This document shows positions 12,389 through 25,272 of a stretch of 64,000 nt of DNA, in pieces (position 1 is the stretch's first letter; every line of letters begins with the position of its first letter). The notes below the pieces were generated by a model. It was not told the origin of the DNA and did not search any database. It worked only from the letters and a program-made list of their open reading frames with translations. The position numbers and the translations under genes were made by a program. This DNA comes from Lutraria lutraria (lineage: Eukaryota > Mollusca > Bivalvia > Venerida > Mactridae), in assembly GCA_964023205.1 (NCBI GenBank), contig OZ026833.1, forward strand, positions 35,318,366 through 35,382,365, written 5' to 3'.

Positions 12389-13228
12389 TCACATCCACTA
12401 CATGCATTGCATATGCAATGCAATTATGCTCTGACGAATCATTCATAGATATATAATATTTTATTGAAACCAAATTCAAAGCTAAATATAAATAGAATAT
12501 TCAAAATGGGTGGACCTGCTGACACCATGTACTTAAAAAACAAAATATTTAATTTGGTAAACAGTCCGAGCACATACTGTGTTTGAACTATGTTACCCGT
12601 TTACTTATATGTTCCAGTATAATTTAAATTATGCCGAGCATATGTACTAAAAAATGGTCTATAAATTATAGAATCTAAAATTAACCACACACAGTGCTAA
12701 ATATAACAATTGGAATGCATTTTGTTTAGACCATCTTTGTTTGATCTCATGATTACATGAAATCGAACGACACTATTTTCCCGACTTTCTACCGCCGCGT
12801 ATGAAGAGAAAATTTGATAATGATACGCGACGACCTTGGATGGAGGTTAGTGTTAGTTTGTTGACGAACAATCATTTATAGAATGCTTACAAGAGTTCTG
12901 TATAAGCCACTATCAATAAACATACCGTTTAAGATACCCATGATTACTAAGATTAAAGAGATACATTAATCCAAATACCATAATTATATGTCACTGCCAA
13001 CCTGATATATGTCACTAAAGTCTTGAAAATTGTTCGTTTCTGGTTGCATACCTTTAAAAATAAGAAAGGTAGGTCTGGGCGACTGTTTGCTGCTAAAATC
13101 GTATAGAAAGGGAAACATGGGAAAATTGATATAATATTATTGTTGCACGAACTGTTTGGGTCGCGGGGATAACAGGATAGGTCGGGTAATCAGATACAAA
13201 TACAAATTATTTACGCCTAACTTCTATA

Positions 13229-14187
13229 CAGTAAAACCCCGATTATTCGAATGTCATTGGGACCTGAAAAATCATTCGGATAATCCATGGTTTCGAATAA
13301 TCCATTTCAGTATAATGTATTGGTTGGAAACGATAAATTCCGTACTGTCCGTATATTACAAGGGAGTTAACTCTCGTATGTAAACATGACGTTATTTATT
13401 TGAGTGACAATAAGAATAAAATAAAATGTACAACAAACACTTATTATTTATCATTGTTTTATGAATGTATATGAGTTAACCAATGAAACAATAATTCTTG
13501 TTAAATAAATATCCGCGCTTTTATGGATTATGCAGAACACAATCCGACACAACAATATGTCATTCTCACTTCACTTACTAACAATCGACTGGGCATCGCT
13601 ATCGTAACATTCTAAGACAATTAAAGAATCGAAGACGTAATGTTTTTAGGTTTGGATCGTTTTTTCACTAAATCATCATATTCTAGTTAGCTTTGTTTAA
13701 CTGTGTTCGAATCTGTTTTTTTTAATTTTTATTGACACTGAAATTAAGTGAAATGCAAATAAGTTCATACAGATCACCATGCAGGTACGTACGCATATTA
13801 ACTTATTATACCCGAGATCATAGTGTAATATTCGTCGCGATTCGTATAAAAGCGTAACAAACAATATGGTCAACTTAACGATAATTAAACTGTTGACACG
13901 CTTCGTGTATGAATTGATATGACACATTGTTTGTCACACGACATTTGATTCTCAATCGGCCATTGTTAAATCGACGACTTCGAATAATAGGTGTGAAAAT
14001 ACGCGCATTTGTAACTTTAGGGATCAAATAATGCATTCGGATTACACCAGGTATTCGTAAAATCCGATTCGTATAACCGGGGTTCGTTGTACTTGAAATA
14101 TATAGAGACGTAATCGGGACCGTAGATTTTATTCGGATAATCCCGGGTATTCGGATAATCGGTGTTCGGATAATCGAGGTTTTACTG
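13229..14187. mobile_element. non-autonomous pogo/Tigger-like DNA transposon
   Basis: The left end reads CAGTAAAACCCCGATTATTC and the right end is the complement of CAGTAAAACCTCGATTATCC. Both are flanked by TA (13227-13228 and 14188-14189). Both subterminal regions carry repeated TTCGGATAATCC-type words. These ends match the pogo/Tigger type of Tc1/mariner elements. No transposase is visible in the 959 bp, so it depends on a helper. Confidence 0.85.
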
Positions 14188-14189
14188 TA

Positions 14190-16000
14190 TATTGAATTTA
14201 ACAGTCAACCCCATGTGTTACCAACGAAAGCGTTAAACGCATAAAAACAAATATTCTTTTACTACAAAATTTATTTTTATCACATTGTCATAAGCAATAA
14301 AATCACAGACAAATGAATAAACTACGAACAAAACTAAATGAAAAACAAGCGAGATATGAAGGCGAACGCATTAAGACACATTACAGAAACATTAAATGAA
14401 TAAAACAACGCACACAGCGTTTCGTACCAAACTGAACGGTGTAAAACAACACCTAAGTTTGGAGTTACCTGTCGTGATACAACCTTATGCCGAAAATCAA
14501 AATAGGCAGGTTGAGTTGAAACTGGGCCTCAATACCGTGCATCAACATAATAAGGTCAATACAAAATAATACAATATAAATAAAAAAAGTGCACACAAGC
14601 TGCGCAAAATTAAGAGATTAACTAAAAAGCTGATAAACAATAAGTACCTGCATTGAACAATACAATAACCAAAGTAATAACATGAACTATATTAATGACA
14701 TTTTCATTTCAAAATAGGATGATGATTGTGCATACAACTAACTTTTATGTTTCATTTAATAGTGTAAATATGCATGTCATAACGTAGTAGTTAAAAGACT
14801 CTCAGAAACTGAACATACACATACTTGCATTGCAGCATAAAACGGGAACTAGTTTTTAAAAAATGTGAGACGGATGAAGAAAAAAGTTGACCGCATACAA
14901 AATATTCGCGCCGAGCGAGGGAAGGCTATGGAAAGCTGAACTATGTTCCAAAAAGAATCCTCATCCGTAGCACCGTTTCTTATTCCAGTTTTGTATTAGA
15001 TACTAAAGACCATGTAGGCGTAACATTTAATTAATTTGAGCCACAGAGGTTTGGCTGTGAAAAGATATTTTGTGAAAATGTCGTAATCATAGCAAATGGT
15101 ATTTATTTGGATCGGATTCCTAAAGTCAACGAGCTATTAATCTATCTTTACCTCGCTAACTTATAAACAAGTCCACAGTATGACAGCCGGGACATGTTAT
15201 AGAATACAGGGACGTCTAATGAGACAGAAAAGAGACAGACCATGGCTATTTATCATTACATCTAGAGAACTAAATATCGCAATGGGTAGATAGATATTTA
15301 TTTTCCTCCGGCGAGCGGAGATCAAAATATATTTTCAAGTGATACGTTAACATTATTAACAACAAGATTTGAGGACTAATATATGATATTGGACAATACA
15401 AAAGATAACTTTTCAATAAACATCTAGGTAAATTGTAACTGTATCTATTATCAGCGCAATATTGAAAAAGATAATCTGTGTCCTAAAGCGACAACTTGTA
15501 TCATTTACTTGGAATTGAAACGGGCCTCTTTAACAACAATCTTTGACGAAAGCAAAATTAAAGAGAGTAAAAAGGGCTAATAGATGGGTTATTTGATTAT
15601 GTATGTTAATCAACTAAATGGAATACAAATGTAGTCAGCAATGTGAAAAGTAATGTTCGATGTCAATGACACAGTAAACAATTTTATAATATTATTAAAG
15701 TTTTTAAAAAAAAATGATATAGCAGCTGAAACACAAACATTATCATGTATGCAATGGATATTAATACATTGAAATATTAGAACTAGAACACATACCAAAT
15801 ACAATTGCGGAGAATGAGGATCTATCTGAAAAGTTAAATCGGATGTGTGACATACGTATGTAAATATGCAATTCATACAGAAACACTAAAATATTAATGC
15901 CATGTGAATTATTGCCTAACATTGATTATGTGAAGAGAAATTCTTATTGAACTGTTCGATGCCACTATGTACAACCCAGAATCTTCCAAACAAACAATTA
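14190..16000. other. intergenic region, no gene supported
   Basis: AT-rich with short frames only. A word at 14925-14955 (CTATGGAAAGCTGAACTATG) recurs in inverted form at 44710-44735, so part of this is a dispersed repeat end. Confidence 0.4.
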
Positions 16001-16004
16001 TGGT

Positions 16005-17039
16005 TTAGTTGTCATCAATCGTGTATTCCAAATCATGTAATGTTTTATTTGTTATCCTGTTAAATAGTGTCTCGAGACCTGCATTGCTGTCAATAGAATA
16101 CTCCGACGGTAACAAGATCACGTGATCGAAAAAGTAAAGTTTTGTAATTATTGTCGCTCGTGCTAATCCAAAAAGGTCATTGCGATTCACGTATACATTA
16201 TTATACACAGGCTTTCGAAATGCTGATGGCCCTGAAATGACGGATTGTAACGTTATTGTCGCATTGTTAGCCTTTAGAAACCATGGTTTAGAAATGTAGT
16301 TATGTACCCTTGAAATGATGGAATTTGGATAAAACGGTGGAGGAAACAGAATATATTGAAGGACAACAATATCACGTGTTTGCATCGGTACATCTGTGAC
16401 TTTACAGAAAATAGTGAGAATTATCCATGAGTTTGGCCACGGCGACTTTATATTTTGAATGGAATGGAATATTGTTGAAATGTTGATGTCCGCACTGAAG
16501 AGAGACTTATCATTACAGTACACTGATGTACCATTTGTTGCCTGGAAAGAAATAGCCACCTTCTGAACTAAGTATTTGACCCTGTAGACAAGAAATTGCC
16601 CGACATCCTTCTCCTGTCTGAAAATATTTATGTTGTATGTTCAATTAACAATACGTTACTAACAACTTATTACTTATTAAGATCTTGTTAAAATTTATGA
16701 AATTGGCAGGACGTATTCACTCGGAATCCGTATTTATTTTAGTCTAGTCATTAATTAAGTATGTAAAATTACCGTGCACTCACTATATACTGACTCTATC
16801 AAAGCCAACAATCTCTCCAATATTTTACCTGTTCTGTTCTCGATGTAGGGCACGCAACATAAATGTTTCCAACATAATCAGCTTGGACGATACCACTGAA
16901 TGTTTTGGTTAATTCATTGCCATCAAGAATCATCGTAATTTTAATGCCCTCTTCTTTCGTCGAAATCAGTGTTACTTCTTCAAAACATTCCACCTGGTAT
17001 TTCGATCCAAATTCGTATAAATTAATAGTGGAAGACTGT
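16005..17039 (-). CDS. uncharacterised protein, two exons seen, probably the C-terminal part
   Basis: Minus-strand gene fragment. Exon one runs 17039 to 16829, with an acceptor preceded by a T-rich tract (TTTTTTATTATGTAG) and a donor at CAG|GTAAAAT. The second exon begins at 16613 after TTTCAGACAG and ends with TAA at 16005-16007. With this acceptor both sides are phase 0. The joined part is about 270 residues, with few cysteines, several N-X-S/T sites and no clear membrane segment. A sequence like VECFEEVTLIS leads into a beta-rich stretch with IYVACP and FLVYRVKYL. This could be an extracellular beta-sandwich domain, but I cannot name the family; a ZP-like fold was considered and not supported. 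The 5' end and any signal peptide lie upstream and were not found. Open frame length, splice signals and phase agreement make a real gene likely. Confidence 0.6.
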
Positions 17040-17612
17040 CTACATAATAAAAAACAAAATAATTTGGCATACTTGTTATTACATGGCGAAATTAGACCAC
17101 TTGCACAAAATGCAATGATGTCTTTTCTGGATAGTGGAAGGGATGCAAGAGTGTAATATCTCAAATGTCAAGACATGCTCGAAGAAAATGTTACAAGTAA
17201 TATAAGCATTAGATTAATCGATCAAATAACTTTTTTAATCTGGTTAACTTGAATATTAGGAAAGGATTGATTACATTTTTATAACTGTTTGGTATTGCTC
17301 GTTTACGATTTTGCATAGATCTGATTTTGACTTGAATGTACGTATTATTTCAATTTGTATTTACGCCAAATCAAAAAATTGGAATGTGTTCGTAGCTGAA
17401 ATGCTGAGAATTGGTCTTAACTTTGTATTCATACCGAACAGCAAAAATGTAAAACAAGTATTAAAATTTTGAGGAACGATTCCCTAGTATTTCCGCTACT
17501 AAATACCGAAACCGCTATATAATCCATCATAATTAAAAGTCGGCAATGTTGATTCGAAAATGACACCTACTGTATTTTTGTTCTTCGGTAGGAACAATAA
17601 AGTTATTACCAT

Positions 17613-18846
17613 TTTTAGCTCACATGTCACAATGTGACAGGGTGAGCTTTTAGGATCAGTCTTCGTCCGGCGTCCGACGTCATGCGTCGTCAAACTTTAT
17701 GTTGTGAACACACTTGGAGCCACATTTTTAACTCAATTTTAGTAAAACTAGGTCAGAACCTAAATATCGACAAAATCTCGAACGAGTTCGATATTGGGCC
17801 ATTTTGGATAAAAAACTAGGTCACCAGGACCAAATAAGAGAAAACCTTGTGAACATTTTAGAAATCACTGTTTTGATCGGATCTTCATGAACCTTTGTGA
17901 GAATGTTTATTTTAATAATGTGTAGGTCAAGTTTGATCATTGGTCATTTCCGGTCAAAAACTAGGTCACTAGGGCAAATTGCTGGAAAACATTGTGAACA
18001 CTCTAGAAGTAACTGTTTTTATTGGATGATTATGCAACCTTGTCAGATTGTTTGTCTTCATAATATCTTGGACGAGTTTGAACATTGGTAAAGAGTCTCT
18101 AGGTCGCTAGGCCAAATCCTATGAAAAAAACATGTTAACACTGTAGATTTCACAGTTATAATTGGATCTTTACCAAACTTTGTCAAATTGTTTTAAAGAT
18201 ATAACGGTCATGTACAAATATGGGTAATCAGGGGTCAATAACTAGGTCAACAGGTGAAATCTTAGGAAATCTTTGATACCACTGTAGATATCACAGTTTT
18301 GATTGGATATTTGCCTTACTTTGTCAGAATGTTTGCCTCAATGACGTGTGGGTGAAACTTGAACTTGGTCACAAGGTCAAATCTTAGGTAAAAATCTTGT
18401 AAAAGCTCTAGATGTCATGGTTTTAAATGGATCTTGAAGAACCTGGTCAGACTGTTCATCATAATGATATTAAGGACAAGTATAAGTTTGGGTCACATAG
18501 GGTCAAAAACTAGGTCACGAAGTCAAATCTTAGGAAAACCTTATTAACACTGTAGTTGTCAAATTTTGATTGTATCTTCACCTTGGCAAAATGTAAGAAC
18601 ATTTTTAGCAAAAGGTCATCTAGGGTAAAAAACTAGGTCACGAGGTTAAATCTTAGGAAAACCTTGTCTATGCTGTAGTTTTCATGGTTTTAATTGGATC
18701 TTCACCAGAATGTTTGTCCTAATTATATATAGGACAAGTACTAACATGGGTCATCAGGGGTCAAAAACTAGGTCACCGGTTTAAAACAACATTTAATTGA
18801 GTGATTGTCATGTGAGCGATATAGGGCCATCTTGGCCCTCTTGTTC
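17613..18846. repeat. bivalve-type tandem-unit element with terminal hairpin and GGCCCTCTTGTT end
   Basis: It starts with a near-palindrome at 17617-17648 (AGCTCACATGTCACA then TGTGACAGGGTGAGCT). The body is about ten degenerate units of roughly 100-120 bases. Each holds forms of AAAAACTAGGTCAC, AAACCTTGTGAACAC, TTGATTGGATCTTCACC and TTTGTCAGAATGTTTG. It ends with ATAGGGCCATCTTGGCCCTC followed by TTGTT. I recognise this architecture from bivalve genomes. It has no long frame, and how it moves is not shown by the sequence. Confidence 0.8.
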
Positions 18847-18849
18847 AAC

Positions 18850-20250
18850 AATCGCTTAGTTTTCATTTTTCTTAGCTTCCATTAACCTAGTATCCGCCTA
18901 AGAATATAGTTCCGATATTTCAATTCAATGGCTAAATGCAAATGCAAATATTACGTGCATATAAGTCAAAATCATATGGCTATGCAATGTAGTAAACGAG
19001 CAACACAAATCAGTCGTAATAAATCTAAACAATCCTCTCCCTAGGATTACTACAATAATTACTATCAGTACACGCATTTCAAGGAAGGATGACATCATAA
19101 TTTTCGTGCTTTATATGCTAATTTAGTCTGGTTCCTAGCTTTTGTTGTAAACGTATAGAAGTCATCATTGATTTTATTGACGATGCGATGATAACTGTGA
19201 GCGAACCAGATATTTAAAAAAGTGATTCATCGGGAAGTTTTAATCGATTAATTTCATGCTTATAACGTGTAACTTTTTCTTCGAGCATGTCTTCATGTAT
19301 GATATATCTCATATTGCATACGTTGAGTGTTCAAAGAGGCAGGTAATGTAGACTATATATTATCATGCTAATTGCTGAACTACTTTTGGTGGTGAGATAG
19401 AAACATAAATCAAATTACTGAAATTACGTGTCCAGAACGGGAACAACTGTAACAACTGCATAGCGGGTGTAGAAAAACGTTCGTAGTACTTAAGTCTGCA
19501 TCAAAATTCATACGCGAACTATCGTTCGTTTTCCAAAACTCACCCTACAAAGAATTTCAACTTTTGACTGCTTTGTAGTTCCGAACAACATCAGAACCTT
19601 CAAAGCTTTGATTTAAGTAAGCGATTAACAATAAAAGTGTAGGATCATTATCGTTTCACGAAAACAACTAATTTGACTTAACCTATTCAATTTTGACAGC
19701 CAATCATAATCGTAAATGTTTATGATTCAATAATTGAAACCACGTCCAGGTTTTGATGTCTAGTAAGAGTTTTAATAACATATTATTGTCATTAACGAAT
19801 TAATAGTAGTATATCGTACCTATACAATACATACCACGTCAGAGGTGGTTAAAGTAGATAAAGGGGTGCAGCGTTTATCGCAATAAAACACTATTTTTGC
19901 GCGCTGGGTTAGAATTGTTTGTTGCTTAGTACTAAAGTATGATATTCAGTCTTTGTAAATATCTTAAAATATTACGATACGTTTTTAACGATTTTAGCCA
20001 GTCCGTTACGCTAATATCATTTTGACGTCTTTCAATGTTTGTTTAACGGTATCAGCGAAGGAATGTTTTGTCCGTTGAACGTAACACCTAACACCGCAAC
20101 ACTGTGTATAATAAATTTTACCCTAACTCATAATTAATTAAGGTCGAATTATTTGACTTTGCATTCTGTACATAAATTAAAAAGTATATTAACTCATCAT
20201 AGTTAAGAAAATGATTTCTAAAACAAAAACATAAATTAACCTCATATTCA
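18850..20250. other. intergenic region, no gene supported
   Basis: AT-rich sequence without long frames, clear splice-bounded exons or recognisable repeats. Confidence 0.4.
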
Positions 20251-20514
20251 CTAAAAATACTGCTTTCCCATAAACGCACTGCAAATGATAATATATTTCA
20301 ATTTTGTTCCAATAAAATCAACACTGTTCATGTTCAGCAAGGACTCAATGTAGCGACCACCTTTGTAAGCACAATAGGTCATAATAAAATTATGCTTCAT
20401 ATCCAAATACTTAAGTATGGATATACTTGTAAGTCGCGCCATGCTTGCAGAATCCTTATTATGTTGACCTGCATCAACTGAGTCGACACAAGATTCAGTA
20501 AAATCTAGTTCCAT
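20251..20514 (-). CDS. possible small protein or terminal exon, 87 codons, unknown
   Basis: An open minus-strand frame from ATG at 20514 to a stop at 20251. The start reads MELDFTESCVDSVDAGQ; later parts include SILKYLDMKHNF and NSVDFIGTKLKY, a composition that looks protein-like rather than random. No domain is recognised, no signal peptide is seen and no partner exon is placed. It could equally be a chance frame. Confidence 0.25.
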   Translation of the reverse strand: MELDFTESCVDSVDAGQHNKDSASMARLTSISILKYLDMKHNFIMTYCAYKGGRYIESLLNMNSVDFIGTKLKYIIICSAFMGKQYF

Positions 20515-20519
20515 TTACA

Positions 20520-23500
20520 TTCAACCCTTGGTCGAGATCTCGATTGAATTTTGTGGACTTTTTCCTACGGCAGTCTATTTACACACACATACACTACACA
20601 ACAAGATGTGTGTTTATCAATACCTAGTTTTGTAAATCTCTTACTGAGTAAACTCCCTTTACAATATGAGGACACTCTTCTATCACAAAAATTTTCGTTA
20701 AGATTTAAGCCATTTTTGTTTATACTTTTATTTTGATTTAACCACATGTATCACAATGGTACTTTTTCAACATGTGAGTGTTTAGAAAAGTACAGAAATT
20801 CTATTGATACTTCGGTTTACAACCATTGATATACTACTATGCTTTATTTCTTCAACGTTGAATGACGTTACGTTAGGAGGCCCACATTATTTCCAATTGT
20901 AACAAATCTACGAATTTTGATTGGTCAATGGAGGGAGTTTACACATCGATGAACTCCTTTTCAATCGGAAACCTTTTGTTTCTGTACATCGTCGACGGAC
21001 TACTTTTGTCCTAATTATGTGTACTGTAAATTAAACATAAAACAACCGATTACGGATTCAATAATTACAGGCTTAATTCAATGTGTGTTTTGAGGTCACT
21101 TCGATGATTGACCAGAAATGAAAGTAAACCAAACTTCTATCGTACATTCCTATCTGATGACGTCAAGTTATACGTGTGTAAGAATAAACGTTATGAAAGC
21201 CAAAGTTTCGATAGCGGTTTATGCCCGACATTTGTAAGAATTGAACAAAACAACTGAATTGAATTGGAAATAAAAGGATTAAACTTCCATTGCTGGTCGT
21301 TTATCGAAGTGTTAACTCCCCCAGAACTCATAACACACATTTCATGAGGGCTTTATTCAATGTGTTAAGAGGTCCGAGGGATATTAATGATTGCCTAGTC
21401 TTGTATACTGTAAGATTGGTGACGGGAGCCAGACTGATGGCTGCGAAACGTGGGAAATTGTAGGCTTTATATTGTTGACTTTGCAGGTACATCATAATTA
21501 TCTGGTCTCTGGCTTTTTAGTTTTACTTAGGTTAAGCTGAAATAAAACAATTTTGGAAGACAGTTTTATGCCTACAGTTTACAAAATCGGCCCTAAGCGC
21601 ATGCAAATGAAATACTTTCACGAACTTTATGATTAAATCATCGTGTGAACATGCATATTGTATAAACAAACACAAGACAATCCCCCCAAAAAACAATAAC
21701 TAACGTTATAATAAAATACTTTTTATTTGCAAACAAGCGGTAGCAATATTTATACACGAATAAAAAACAGCTAAAATATGTCCATAAAACTGTACATTTA
21801 CGAAGAATTTCAAAGGATTTTGAAATTTACCACTATATTATCATCACATTCTCGAATAATAGCAATAATTTCAGATAAACTATGTTCTGGCTCAGGCGCA
21901 TGTAAACAAATAAGGAATTTTCACCGACTTTACTGGTAACTTGTCCAGTATTCATCTTTATTTCCTCTGAATTCATCATAAGTTTCCCAAACCAGAGCTA
22001 TATACCACTTTTTCTACTTACACTACAGTGAAGCCTCATACATCCGCGTTGAAAAATAGTACCACTTGTTGTATAAGTATACACTGCAGACTTTGCAGTT
22101 TTGATAAAAGTTGGAGATATATTGCTGGATTCTGTTGATTTTAAAAGCATGTGACATATTCTGGCAATTTCAACTGTATAATAGTTAAGTATTCATCCAC
22201 ACAAAAGTGTTATTCATATTCTGTCCAGGTAACAAGATTTTCAACATACTGAAAATAGTTCATTCACAAAAGTAGTGCCAGAATATTATATTGTCTCTCA
22301 GAGTAGAAATTCGCCGGGACTGACGAACGACAAACTATCGCATTTTTCGAGCTGCATGTATCGCATTTCGGACTATCGCAATTCAACTATAAATGATTAT
22401 TAAATACTAGATAGTTGTTTTGTACCAATTAAATGTATTCGGATCATCAGTGTCCTGATATAAAATTGCACTAATAGCAGGTTTGAACAATTATGGTGAT
22501 AATCAGATATCAGATAACAGGTTTCATAGAATAGCGGAAAGAGATTGCCCTACTCTAACATATACAATCACTCTGATAACGAATATAATCTACATAATTT
22601 TTGTTACACAATCTTTAATTTAAAATTTCATTATTTTTGTTATACATAGTATAATAACTGATGTGATAGTTAAATGATAATCTGAATTATAACAATCATG
22701 TTTCAACGTTATCATTTGTGAACCATATTGATAAATCTGAGTCGGTCAACACGACCACTTTATTGTATATAATATTTACCGTTTTCGTTTCATTATAATT
22801 TGAGTATGACAAATGGTGCGGTCATATCTAAAGCATGTTGATGTATCCCAGTTAGCTGACAATTATAGAGCTCTTTTTGTTAACAAGTTTAGAATTTAAG
22901 TAAAATTACAAGTTTGGTTTTTATTACAAAACCTACCGAAACAGAATTGTAAGACAGAAAAAGAGGACAGGAAATAAAAGTATATGATACTAGATTTCAT
23001 AATAAGTTCATAATAATTATTATAATTATCATTACCTACGCATATCTAAATTGTTAATCATGTTAGCGCTTTGCCGGGAGACTATGCTATACCCGCTCTT
23101 TTGTTTAACGCTATGTTTTGGTTGGGTTTTGATTGAGGGATTTTGGTGAAGGTGGGATGATTTTATGCGTATTTCTAGGAAATATTTTCTTATCTATACA
23201 CATGTCTAAAATGGTTATTCAATACAATGAACCATTTGAAAAACATTTGACATGTCGTAGTTGTATATCTTTGCGTTGTATAATTTTTATTTATAATTTT
23301 TAAGTGTTGATATGTTTTTTACATTGTGTGTTCATGCCTTGGATTTTTGAAAACTGAACTTGTTTGAAAAAAAAAATATAATCATTCAATGATTCAATGA
23401 ATATCACACACCGAATTATGCGGCAAGCATGACGTTAATGAACTGAAGTTTGTAAAATCATATAGTGAGTCAGTCAAATTATGGCAAGTAAATACTAATG

Positions 23501-24490
23501 AGTGGCGAAATAGCGATATTTATAAATCTCAATACTTGTTAATTATTATTTGATACCGCAAAATGGTATCATGCTTAAGACATGAATACAAAACATACAT
23601 TATTCAACTTGATGATCTTGTGTTTACAAAATGCTGAAAAAAACTCTTGACGCCTAGAATACCAAATATCTTGTTATGCATATCATGTATTTGTGTACCT
23701 GCAAACCTAGCTAAATACTAGTACACACATGTATATGTAGATATTAAGATAAAAAAAATATCGACTGACACTATATCTTAGCGGATAAAATATGTATCTC
23801 ATAATAAATAGATACCGACTGATTGTCAAACCTCTCTTGTTTTTAAAAAATGGTCCTCAGTTCTTATATATTGCTAACCTTTATGAAGTAAAGAAGACAT
23901 CGTGAAAGGTAAGAAGATACTTTGTGCCTTCAGTTAATTTGCAGTGATTGTTATTTTGTTTTTCATTTCTCGTTTTCTTTGGCTTATGATTGGTTAGGTG
24001 TTGAATAAGCATAATCATAATTTAGCGTAAATTTCCTTATTATTCCAGTTATTTCTATTTTAGCGGGCAGGACCCATAGCTATCTATGCAGAGACATATG
24101 TTTACGGTTTTAACTATCATCGTATTGTATTTGTTGCCTAGGTTTAGGAAAAAGTAGTTGCAGATTATTTAGATTCACTTTGACACAAAGATGTCATGAT
24201 TATTTCTTTTTAAACTGGATTTCTTTTATTCGGTGCCTTGGATTAGAACACGAAATTAGGTATTCTTTTCTCCTCCTGCTTTGGAACTATTCATTGAACA
24301 TGGTCAATTCACTTATTAATAAACAATGGTTATCATTTATCTATTGTCTCAATGAATATAAGTCGACTATCTATGCTTCTAGGTTAAATATATTTTATCG
24401 TTATTGTGTAATTTATATGTACACTGGTACATGTGCATTTGTCAATAAGGTTGGAAACACAATGAGCCAAGTGACAAATGTATTTAATTA
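20520..24490. other. about 4 kb intergenic, no gene supported
   Basis: AT-rich. A short stretch at 22310-22390 repeats words such as ACTATCGCATTT and is a degenerate array like those listed elsewhere. Nothing else could be assigned. Confidence 0.4.
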
Positions 24491-24493
24491 CAG

Positions 24494-25272
24494 GAAACCA
24501 TTGGATATGGCGACTGGTGGTAATGGAATATTGTTTGCAGTAACGGACACACAAAGCGGCCAAAAATCCCAGTTTAAATTCGAGCAGTATTCAACCTTCA
24601 TGAAAAGATGTACGTAGCCATAATGTATCTCATTGAATTTGTTGGAAGTTTAAACAAGAATACCAAATCGTTGCAAATATGTATACAGTAACATTAATTG
24701 TACTAACAAATACATGAGAATATGTAATAATTTAGATGATAATTCTGAATAGACTCAATATGAATAACCGCAATTGTTATCCAACATGAATTATTCCTGT
24801 GATATGTTTTGTTAATCAATTTACAACGAATGTTTAACTTGATTTCAATGTGCTGTGATAATTATATATTCCATTGTTCAACTATGATATGCAATTTAAC
24901 TATTGTCAATGTTTAAATTACTCAGCATCTTCCAAGTTGGCCTCTCTAAGTCATGCCACCAATACTAATAAGGACCACAATGGAATCAAGCACTGGCGCT
25001 TTTTTAGTTATCATCGGTATTGGAAGCTTGCCATTGTTTTCTTTTTTTTCTTTCCATCTTAATAGTGTTATTATTTTAATTTATAGGTTACATGTTTTAT
25101 CGATATATTGTATATCTAATCTATCTATATATCTACACAGGTAAAGAATACTTTGATTATCCGCCTGACTTGGATGTAGTGTTTGAATTAGAAGATGGTG
25201 CTATAAAACTTGACAAGGCTGCATTCGAGAGTTTGGATGACAAGACCAAACTCATGATTAGACCAAAACATG
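24494..25272 (+). CDS. internal exons of an unknown gene, possible CIDE-N/ubiquitin-like fold
   Basis: Two plus-strand exons: 24494-24609 (acceptor TTAATTACAG, donor T|GTACGT) and 25141-25272 (acceptor TCTACACAG, donor G|GTACTG). The first begins in phase 2 and ends in phase 1; the second begins in phase 1, so they join without a break. The joined peptide starts KPLDMATGGNGILFAV and contains FKFEQYSTFMKRCKEYFDY and then VVFELEDGAIKLDKAAFESL, with DDKTKLMIRPKHG near the end. The pattern of acidic loop, D-G, then F-x-x-L-D-D-x-T-x-x-M recalls CIDE-N domains, in which an EEDGT turn is followed by a YFQTLPDNT-like stretch. This is a resemblance from memory and not a proven match. The last exon ends in phase 1, so more exons are expected downstream; upstream exons were not found. 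Confidence 0.6.

Noticed and set aside
16005..17039. ZP-domain protein
   Set aside because: The cysteine pattern expected of a ZP module is not present in the two exons, so the family is left open.
17897..18091. 64-codon frame in the tandem-unit element
   Set aside because: It spans repeat units and is not kept between them.
17613..18846. CRISPR array or bacterial sequence
   Set aside because: Units are long and degenerate without spacers, and the window has introns and animal domains.
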